NCBI GenBank assembly: GCA_002369025.1
Contig: DFDV01000162.1
Coordinates: 22,255-32,821 of the forward strand
DNA: 10,567 bases
Source of the DNA: Treponema sp. UBA3819
Lineage (GTDB): Bacteria > Spirochaetota > Spirochaetia > Treponematales > Treponemataceae
Direction: 5' to 3'
Shown here: piece by piece, positions 4,779-10,567 of the stretch
How the letters are laid out: every line of letters begins with the position of its first letter
Position numbering within the stretch: position 1 is the first letter of the stretch
Program-made: the position numbers and the translations under genes
The notes under the pieces: generated by a model
The model's database searches: none
What the model was told of the DNA's origin: nothing
Seen by the model: only the letters and a program-made list of their open reading frames with translations

Positions 4779-7700
4779 TTATTTTTCCTCCGTTGCATTT
4801 TCTTGTGCTTGAGCCGTTTCTGCTGCCTGGGCTTTTGCCTTTGCTTCTGCTTCAGCCTGAGCTTTTGCGGCACGTTCTGCGGCAAGGGCTTCTTCCTGAG
4901 CCTTAGCCTGTTTTGCCTTTTCTTCAGCGGCTGCCTGTTCTTTTGCAGTTTCATTGGCGGCTTCCTGTGCGGCTGCCAGCTGTGCGGCCAGTTTACCTGC
5001 CTTGATGCGCTGTTTTTCAGCCTTTGCGGCCAGTTTTGCGGCACGACGCTGTTCTCTTGCACTCATCGAGTTATCGGAAATCAGTCCGTCACTTGCAATA
5101 CCCTGTCGTGCGGCTTTTTTTGCTGCTTTTCTGAGGCGGCGTGCGTTAAAGATGTAGTAAACCGTTGGCATGAGGAAGAGGGTCATCAATGAACCGAATG
5201 TCATACCACCAAAGACCGTAAGAGAAATAGGCTGCATTGACTGAGAACCTTCTCCGGGGAAGAATGCCATAGGAGCAAGAGAAATAACAGTGGTCAATGT
5301 AGACATCAAAATCGGGCGCAGACGGTTACGGGCTGCCTCAACACAGGCTTCTTCCAGACCAAGACCACGCTTGCGGAGAAGGTTGGTGTAGTCAACAAGA
5401 ACGATACCGTTATTAACGATAGTACCAACCAGAACGAGCATACCCATAATTGTAATCAGGTTCAGCTGGTTGCCGGAAAGTCCGTAAATTATCATAACGC
5501 CGATGAATGACAAAGGAATCGTAAAGATAACGATGAATGGATCCAGCAGGGATTCAAACTGACTTGCCATGACGACGAAAACCAGAATAGCGGCAATCAG
5601 AATAATCAGGCCGAAGTTTGCGGCAGCTTCCATCATATCTGCATAGTCACCGCTGAATGAAATCGTTACATTTTCATCCTTGGGGATATTGTCGTCTATC
5701 AGCTGTTTGAGACCAGACTGAACTTTATCCAGTGAAAGACCGGAAACAGGTTTACCAGTTACATGGATAATACGTGCCTGATTTTCGCGGTAAATCGTAA
5801 CAGGAGCAGTAGACTGAATGTAGCGGGCAAAGCTGGAAAGGGGAATGCGCTGTCCCTGTGAATTGACCACAGAAATTTCGTCCAAATCTGCCAGTTTTGA
5901 CTTGTCTTTCTCCGGCAGGCGAACGATAACATCAATATCCTTACCGTTCTTTGTCAGGCGGCTTGCTGTAGAACCGTTGATTGCACCCTTAATGTCGGCT
6001 TCAACACCATGGATATTCAAACCAAACTGATACATTCGGTCGCGGTCGAAGATGATTTCTGCCTGGGGCAAACCGTCTTCCTGATCGCTCGTAACTTCTG
6101 TAACAAGGTCTGTAGCCTTTTCTTTGAGCAGTTCTGTAATCTGTGCTGCAGTTGTGCGGACCAGATTCAGGTCATCACTCTTGATGTCGATACTCATACC
6201 GCTGGAGCTGGAAGCACTGTTCATGTTTGTACCGAATTTGAGCGTTGCACCCGGGAAGAGGTTAAAGTAACGGCGCAGTTTGTCTTTTGCGCTCTTTTCA
6301 TTGTCCCATCCCTTCTGACGTTCTTTTTCTGCATACAGCATGAAGGTAACAGAACCGGTGTTTGTTTCTGAGCTTGCACTCATCATTGAAGTACCGCCAA
6401 CAGTGACAGAGGTGTATTTTACGCCTTTCAAATCCTGCAGAGCCATATTTTCAAATTCGCGCAGGGTGTCTTCCGTGACTTCAAGGCGGGTACCCTTTGC
6501 CAGTTCCATGTTTACCTGAACGGAGTTAGCCGCACTTTCCGGCATGAAGACAAAGCCTACAAGCTTAACGGCTGCGATGGAAAGGAAGAAGAGAATGACC
6601 AGAACACCGATGCTCAGTTTGCGGTGATGCAGAACCCAGGAAACGCCCTTTGCATAGGTGTTTTCCATGTTGAAGAAGAAACGGTTGAATGCACGGTTTA
6701 CTTTATCGCCAGTGCTGTCACCAGAGTCGTCAATTTTGTCGATGCGGAGGTATTTTGAAGTCAAAACCGGCACCAGACAGATTGCAACAAAGAGAGAACA
6801 CATAAGTGAGAAGATAATCGTGTATGCAAGGTCGTGGAACATCTGTCCCATAATGCCAAGCTTAGACTGGAACATCAGCATCGGAAGGAAGATACATACT
6901 GAAGTAAGAGTGGACGATGTGATGGACATAGCCATTTCCTGTGAACCGAGGATAGCGGCTACTTTTGGCTTAGCATCGCGCTGGCGGTAAGAATAGATAT
7001 TTTCCAGAACAACGATGGAGTTATCAACTAGCATACCTATACCCAGCAGGAGGCCGACCATTGAGATTGAGTTAATTGTGATTCCCTTAAAGTACATCAG
7101 GAAGAGGGTAATCAGAACGGAAATCGGAATTGCAAGACCTACAATAATTGTACTCTTGAGTGAGCGCAGGAAGATGAAAAGGACTGCAATAGCCAGCAAA
7201 GCACCCTGAATAACAGATGAAACAACTTCCATAATTGTCTGTTCAATGATGTCTGTTGTGTTGTAGGTTTCGGTCAGACCGACATCAGTTGGCAATTCAG
7301 CCTTAAGGGTTACCAGAGCCTTGCGCACATTTTTTGCTGCACTAACGGAGTTCTTTCCACTCTGCTTCTGAATCATCAGCATAACGGAGGGATTTCCGTC
7401 CAGATAAGCCAGCGTGCTTTCATCCTTGTAGCCTTCATAAACATCGGCAATATCACGCAGACGGACAGTACGAACATCAGGTGCATTAAATCCGTCGCTG
7501 GCACTTACCTTGTATGAGATAACAGTGTTTTTCAGGTCATCAATATTCTGATACTTACCGTTTGCTTTGATCGTGTAGTTGATGTCACCACTGGTGATGA
7601 CACCGCCGGAAGACTGAATGTTCTGGGCACCAATCATCTGCACAACAGAAGAGATGGAAAGTCCGTAAGCTTCCAGACGGTCGCGGGGAATTTCAACATT

Positions 7701-8249
7701 GATGGATTTTTCGCGTCCACCAATAACATTTGCAGATGCAACACCGTCCAGCTGTTCAAGACGCGGCTGAATAACATCTTCTGCAAACTGGCGCAACTCT
7801 TCCGGTGTACGGCTTCCCTGAACTGCCAGCATCATAATCGGCATCATGGAAGGATCCATGCGGATTGTAATAGGGCTGTCCGCATCTTCCGGTAAATATC
7901 GCCGCACCATATCTATTTTGTCTCGTATGTCGTTGGCCGCCGCGTCTAGATTCGTGCCAAATTCAAATTGCAGGATGACCAGCGACACGCCCGACTGTGA
8001 ACGGGACTGCATTTTTTTAAGACCACTCAAACCGGAAAGCGAACTTTCCAATGTGCGCGTCAAACTCTGTTCAATTTCTTCCGGACCTGCGTTTCCGTAG
8101 GTGGTATATACAATCATGTAGGGCAAGTCCATATCCGGATACATATCAACCGGAAGACTTTTTGTACAATAGATGCCCAGACCAATCAACACCAAGAAGA
8201 TAAGCAATGTTGTGGTGGGCTTATTAACACATCTTTCTGATAGTGTCAT
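4779..8249 (-). CDS. RND (HAE1/AcrB-type) multidrug efflux pump, inner membrane subunit
   Basis: A 1156-residue proton-driven exporter of the acriflavine-resistance family, about 110 residues longer than AcrB. TM1 is about 12-29, a periplasmic porter half spans about 30-335, TM2-6 about 338-498, TM7 about 545-567, the second porter half about 568-872, and TM8-12 about 876-1034. Family motifs include FPGE near 997 and RLRPILMSTLTT in TM11. The TM4 motif reads GMLVDNSIVVLENI with Asp409 and Asn410, where AcrB has two aspartates. The TM10 motif reads VNNGIVLVDYTN with Asn946 in place of AcrB Lys940. These are variants known in other HAE1 branches. Residues from about 1038 form an Ala/Lys/Glu/Gln-rich cytoplasmic tail. 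The start is supported by AGGAG (8259-8255) 5 bases before ATG. Adaptor and TolC genes lie upstream, giving a tripartite pump. Substrates cannot be told from sequence. Confidence 0.95.
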   Translation of the reverse strand: MTLSERCVNKPTTTLLIFLVLIGLGIYCTKSLPVDMYPDMDLPYMIVYTTYGNAGPEEIEQSLTRTLESSLSGLSGLKKMQSRSQSGVSLVILQFEFGTNLDAAANDIRDKIDMVRRYLPEDADSPITIRMDPSMMPIMMLAVQGSRTPEELRQFAEDVIQPRLEQLDGVASANVIGGREKSINVEIPRDRLEAYGLSISSVVQMIGAQNIQSSGGVITSGDINYTIKANGKYQNIDDLKNTVISYKVSASDGFNAPDVRTVRLRDIADVYEGYKDESTLAYLDGNPSVMLMIQKQSGKNSVSAAKNVRKALVTLKAELPTDVGLTETYNTTDIIEQTIMEVVSSVIQGALLAIAVLFIFLRSLKSTIIVGLAIPISVLITLFLMYFKGITINSISMVGLLLGIGMLVDNSIVVLENIYSYRQRDAKPKVAAILGSQEMAMSITSSTLTSVCIFLPMLMFQSKLGIMGQMFHDLAYTIIFSLMCSLFVAICLVPVLTSKYLRIDKIDDSGDSTGDKVNRAFNRFFFNMENTYAKGVSWVLHHRKLSIGVLVILFFLSIAAVKLVGFVFMPESAANSVQVNMELAKGTRLEVTEDTLREFENMALQDLKGVKYTSVTVGGTSMMSASSETNTGSVTFMLYAEKERQKGWDNEKSAKDKLRRYFNLFPGATLKFGTNMNSASSSSGMSIDIKSDDLNLVRTTAAQITELLKEKATDLVTEVTSDQEDGLPQAEIIFDRDRMYQFGLNIHGVEADIKGAINGSTASRLTKNGKDIDVIVRLPEKDKSKLADLDEISVVNSQGQRIPLSSFARYIQSTAPVTIYRENQARIIHVTGKPVSGLSLDKVQSGLKQLIDDNIPKDENVTISFSGDYADMMEAAANFGLIILIAAILVFVVMASQFESLLDPFIVIFTIPLSFIGVMIIYGLSGNQLNLITIMGMLVLVGTIVNNGIVLVDYTNLLRKRGLGLEEACVEAARNRLRPILMSTLTTVISLAPMAFFPGEGSQSMQPISLTVFGGMTFGSLMTLFLMPTVYYIFNARRLRKAAKKAARQGIASDGLISDNSMSAREQRRAAKLAAKAEKQRIKAGKLAAQLAAAQEAANETAKEQAAAEEKAKQAKAQEEALAAERAAKAQAEAEAKAKAQAAETAQAQENATEEK
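4782..5138 (-). repeat. Low-complexity Ala/Lys/Glu/Gln tail of the RND pump
   Basis: Codons for residues about 1038-1156 encode a degenerate, mostly helical tail with short AKAQ, AEAE and AAQ-like units and hardly any hydrophobic residues other than Ala and Leu. The DNA shows matching imperfect repetition of GCA/GCC, AAG and CAG-type codons. The reading frame stays open to a normal stop, and the next gene's ribosome binding site lies in its last codons. It is probably a cytoplasmic single helix or coiled coil. Such sequence is prone to slippage and length change between strains. Confidence 0.75.
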
Positions 8250-8268
8250 ACAATCTCCTATAAAAAAT

Positions 8269-8334
8269 CCGCTAAACTTCGCAAAAATTCCGCCTTAGCG
8301 GTTGTGCAGGTAATCGCAGCACCGCTTTATGCGG
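8269..8334 (-). promoter_or_regulatory. Alternative hairpins in the adaptor-pump gap (possible attenuator)
   Basis: The 106-base gap between adaptor and pump genes holds no reading frame of note. On the minus strand CCGCTAA (8301-8295) can pair with TTAGCGG (8275-8269), followed at once by ATTTTTT, like an intrinsic terminator 20 bases before the pump start. The same CCGC (8301-8298) can instead pair with the nearer GCGG (8293-8290) around a TAAG loop, followed by AATTTTT. A third small hairpin, CCGC-ATAAA-GCGG, lies just upstream (8334-8322). The first two are mutually exclusive. The structures may lower pump expression relative to the adaptor, terminate transcription conditionally, or be a processing site. 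I recognise no known riboswitch class. Confidence 0.5.
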
Positions 8335-8355
8335 GCACGACCTTCACATATTCGT

Positions 8356-9288
8356 TTACTTTGCTGCGTCTGTTGTAGAAATAATGTTTACCTGGGCGCC
8401 ATCATTCAAAAGAGACTGACCTTTGATGATGATTTCATCGCCTGCAGAAAGCCCCTCTGTGATTTCAGTTTTGTTATCAACAGAGATACCTACTTTTACA
8501 GACTGCAAACGTACAGAGGCATTCTTTTTGCCTTCCTTGTGATTTGCTACTACGAATACATAGGGCTTGCCGTCACGCATAACGATTGCCGCATTCGGAA
8601 TGACGATTGCATCTTTTACGCTGTCAGTAACCAGTTGTACGCGGGAGTACATACCCACTTTAATGCGGCTGTCCGGAGGAACGATGCGCAGTTTGATTGC
8701 CATGGTACGGGTAGAAGTGTCCAGAACCGGGCTGACTTCAAAAACCTTTGCATTAAAATCTACACCGGGATATGCGTCAAAAGTAACAAGAGCCGTCTGA
8801 CCCTGCTTGATGCGGCTGATAAAGCGTTCCGCCACATTTACCTTGATTTGCAGTTCATCGGTCTGGGCAATGCGGGCAATAGTGACTGCCTGGCTAACAG
8901 TTGCGCCAATTGTCGGCGGAATGGAAGTAATGCGTCCTGCAATTGGAGCGCGAACCGGGCTTTCGCTGTAGTTCATACCGGGACGGCTTGCGTCTACATA
9001 GGCAAGAACCTGATTCTTTGTAACACGATCACCAACATTTACCAGAATACGGGAAATTTTTCCTGCCTGGTCAGGCATTACATTGACTGCAGAAACAGAA
9101 TCTACGTCTCCGCCAAATTCCAGATATTCATCCAGATTGCCCTGTGTTGTTTTGTATGAACTGACGGCGTAAATAATTTCCGCCTCATCCATTGTCTTTG
9201 AGTCAGCCCCGCCTTTTTTACAGCCGACTGCTGTCAGAAGACTTGCTGCTGATAAAACGGCTATAGCCGCTCTTGTTATTTTTTTCAT
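8356..9288 (-). CDS. RND periplasmic adaptor (membrane fusion) lipoprotein, BesA-like
   Basis: A 310-residue adaptor of the HlyD/AcrA family. A lipoprotein signal peptide (1-22) ends in LLTAVGC, a lipobox somewhat relaxed as in spirochaetes, giving lipidated Cys23. The two half-lipoyl motifs (VMPDQAGKISRILVNVGDRV, 70-89, and SPVRAPIAGRITSIPPTIGA, 110-129) are joined by only about 12 residues. The long alpha-helical hairpin of AcrA or MexA is therefore missing. A beta-barrel domain (about 146-222) and a membrane-proximal domain (about 223-305, starting VIPNAAIVMRDGKPYVFVV) follow. Borrelia BesA is a known hairpinless adaptor of similar size, so this looks natural rather than a deletion. It should link the pump to the outer membrane factor in the periplasm. 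The gap from the outer membrane factor gene is 20 bases and GGGGG (9300-9296) lies 7 bases before the ATG. Confidence 0.92.
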   Translation of the reverse strand: MKKITRAAIAVLSAASLLTAVGCKKGGADSKTMDEAEIIYAVSSYKTTQGNLDEYLEFGGDVDSVSAVNVMPDQAGKISRILVNVGDRVTKNQVLAYVDASRPGMNYSESPVRAPIAGRITSIPPTIGATVSQAVTIARIAQTDELQIKVNVAERFISRIKQGQTALVTFDAYPGVDFNAKVFEVSPVLDTSTRTMAIKLRIVPPDSRIKVGMYSRVQLVTDSVKDAIVIPNAAIVMRDGKPYVFVVANHKEGKKNASVRLQSVKVGISVDNKTEITEGLSAGDEIIIKGQSLLNDGAQVNIISTTDAAK

Positions 9289-9308
9289 AGGTATTCCCCC
9301 TTATTTCC

Positions 9309-10567
9309 TTAGTTAGTGCTTATTTTTGCTGTATTTTCTGCCGGAGCTCCTGCATTTGCGGGGCGTGAAAGGCCGACATTCAGTGCTTTTTCCAAATCCA
9401 TGAGCGCAGAAATATAGTTGAACTTCTGGCTCAGCTGACCGAGTTTTGCCTGGTTGAGCTGGGCTTCACGATCGCGCAAATCCAGCAATTCAATGGTACC
9501 GTTGCGATACTGGCGGGCAGACATGTCGTATGAGCGCTGTGCCAGTGTAACGTTGCGGCCCATGGCAACAATCTGTTCGCGAGCTTGATTAAGTGTATCT
9601 ACCGTCTGGCGAACTTCAACTTTCTGGTTTTCAAGCAGAGTTTCCAGAGCAATTTCCAGTTTTGCAATATTAGCCCGGATATCCGCAGCAGACTGGCGGT
9701 TCTTAGACCAGGGAAGCATATTGGTGATGTTCCATGCAAGGGTAAAACTTAAAGCACCTTTGTCTGTCCAGTTGCTGCCCGTTCCCCATTTGTCAAAGTC
9801 CAATGCATAGGGAGCAAGTGTTGGCTGCCATGCGTAACTAATAACCAGTGCCGGAGTCCAAGTAGACAGATTGTTTGCGCTCAACTGGATTTTCAGCAGC
9901 TCAAGGTTGCTTCTTATTGCCTGAATATCCAGGTTATTTCCGCCGTAGCGGGCAAGCAGGTCTTCTGTATTTGCGTCGATGTAGGTCGGCTCAATTGAAC
10001 CCACCAGTTCCAGTTTTGTACCTACGGGATAGCCCATCAAAAATGCAAAAGTGTCCAGCGTCTGTTCCAGTTCCAGTTCAGCCGTTTCTACTTCTGGAAT
10101 TTCATTCTGGTAGGTAACCTGTGCGCTCAGCATGGAAATTTCCGGCACCAGACCGTTATGATAGTTTGTTTCCGCCTGTACAGCGCGCTGACGGGCATTT
10201 TCCAGAGAAGTCTTTTGAATTTTCAGGCTTTCCTGTTGCAAAAGAAGTGCATAGAACAATTTGCGAATCTGTGTGCTTACTTCGCGCTGGCTCTGTTCCC
10301 AGCTGATTTTTCCGCCTTCGTAATTTGCCTTTGCGGCGCGCACACCCTGAATCATTGCCAGGCTGAGGTTCCAGGTGACACCAACCTTGCCTACAGCCGC
10401 CCAGTGCAGGCTTTCATTTTTTTCCATGCCAGCGGCTTTTGCGGCGGCCTCTCCATTTGCGTAGGCTTTCCAGTTACCTGTCGCCGCCGCCGCACCCATG
10501 CCAGCCCCAGATACAATGGAACTCCATGTTGAATCAGCATTCGTTGTCCTGTTCATCGTTCCAGAAA
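9309..10567 (-). CDS. TolC-like outer membrane efflux protein, 5' end outside window
   Basis: The frame stays open to the window edge, so the Met at 10556 is internal: at least three more codons precede it, and no signal peptide is seen. About 418 residues are visible, and the missing N-terminus should hold the signal peptide and first helix of the first OEP repeat. The visible part, numbered from Met 10556, shows OEP helices with TWNLSLAMIQGVRAAKANYE (about 56-75), LENARQRAVQAETNYHNGLV (about 118-137), a Trp/Tyr-rich beta segment (about 231-280) and the second repeat's RSYDMSARQYRNGTIELLDL (about 342-361) and FNYISALMDLEKALNV (about 383-398). It forms the outer membrane channel of the tripartite pump. 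A Gly/Ala-rich stretch (about 17-42) lies where the first beta-strand pair is expected. As first visible gene of the operon, its promoter and any regulator lie to the right of the window. Confidence 0.9.
   Translation of the reverse strand, partial: SGTMNRTTNADSTWSSIVSGAGMGAAAATGNWKAYANGEAAAKAAGMEKNESLHWAAVGKVGVTWNLSLAMIQGVRAAKANYEGGKISWEQSQREVSTQIRKLFYALLLQQESLKIQKTSLENARQRAVQAETNYHNGLVPEISMLSAQVTYQNEIPEVETAELELEQTLDTFAFLMGYPVGTKLELVGSIEPTYIDANTEDLLARYGGNNLDIQAIRSNLELLKIQLSANNLSTWTPALVISYAWQPTLAPYALDFDKWGTGSNWTDKGALSFTLAWNITNMLPWSKNRQSAADIRANIAKLEIALETLLENQKVEVRQTVDTLNQAREQIVAMGRNVTLAQRSYDMSARQYRNGTIELLDLRDREAQLNQAKLGQLSQKFNYISALMDLEKALNVGLSRPANAGAPAENTAKISTN

Noticed and set aside
4782..5138. 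Possible CRISPR array or tandem repeat locus
   Set aside because: The repetition is degenerate, in frame and continuous with the pump coding sequence, with no regular repeat-spacer spacing.
4769..5192. Alternative frames (Pro/Gln/Lys-rich on minus, Cys/Phe-rich on plus) in the pump tail region
   Set aside because: They follow from the biased GCA/AAG/CAG-type codons of the Ala-rich tail read in other frames, and are not genes.
8250..8355. A known riboswitch or small gene in the adaptor-pump gap
   Set aside because: I recognise no conserved riboswitch core and no reading frame with a ribosome binding site; only simple hairpins are visible.
8329..9159. Long plus-strand open frame (276 codons) opposite the adaptor gene
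   Set aside because: It is antisense to a gene with firm family motifs and its Cys-rich translation has no recognisable domain, so it is a shadow frame.
10554..10556. Taking the Met at 10556 as the true start of the TolC-like protein
   Set aside because: The frame is open beyond it to the window edge, and the protein would lack a signal peptide and its first helix.

Overview
This window looks like a chromosomal segment from a spirochaete, most likely a Treponema. That assignment is an inference. It rests on moderate GC, a Borrelia BesA-like short adaptor lipoprotein with no helical hairpin, a small PG0541-type protein behind the pump gene, and a SpoIIE/STAS partner-switching set next to a zinc-ribbon/SUMF1 protein. 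I see no insertion sequence, phage gene, CRISPR array, tRNA or rRNA. Eight complete genes and one partial gene fill almost the whole window, and no gene-free gap exceeds about 115 bases.

Left part (61-3451), a signalling cluster. A minus-strand gene encodes two zinc ribbons fused to an FGE-sulfatase (SUMF1-like) domain. A divergent plus-strand gene, the only one on that strand, encodes a STAS-domain anti-sigma factor antagonist. It ends tail-to-tail, 2 bases apart, against a minus-strand gene for an RsbW/SpoIIAB-like ATP-binding anti-sigma kinase. That gene lies directly downstream of a membrane-bound SpoIIE-type PP2C phosphatase with an extracytoplasmic sensor region and a HAMP domain. Phosphatase, kinase and antagonist are the three parts of a partner-switching circuit: an outside signal sets phosphatase activity, which sets the antagonist's phosphorylation state, which sets whether the kinase is sequestered. 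No sigma factor or other output gene is present here.

Right part (3566-10567), one minus-strand efflux operon. The order of transcription is a TolC-like outer membrane factor (5' end outside the window), a periplasmic adaptor lipoprotein, an RND (HAE1-type) inner membrane pump, a PG0541-type small protein, and a cytidylate-kinase-like protein with a C-terminal BON-like domain. Most junctions are tight and the last two genes look translationally coupled to their upstream neighbours. The exception is a 106-base gap before the pump gene, which contains alternative hairpins with U-tracts. A strong intrinsic terminator at 3483-3531 closes the operon.

The points most worth a second look are the kinase-BON fusion inside a drug-efflux operon, the possible attenuator between adaptor and pump, the charged Ala-rich cytoplasmic tail on the pump, the hairpinless adaptor, the apparently leaderless starts of the two signalling genes, and the shared hairpin at the tail-to-tail STAS/kinase junction. 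None of these amounts to a clearly new system on sequence alone.
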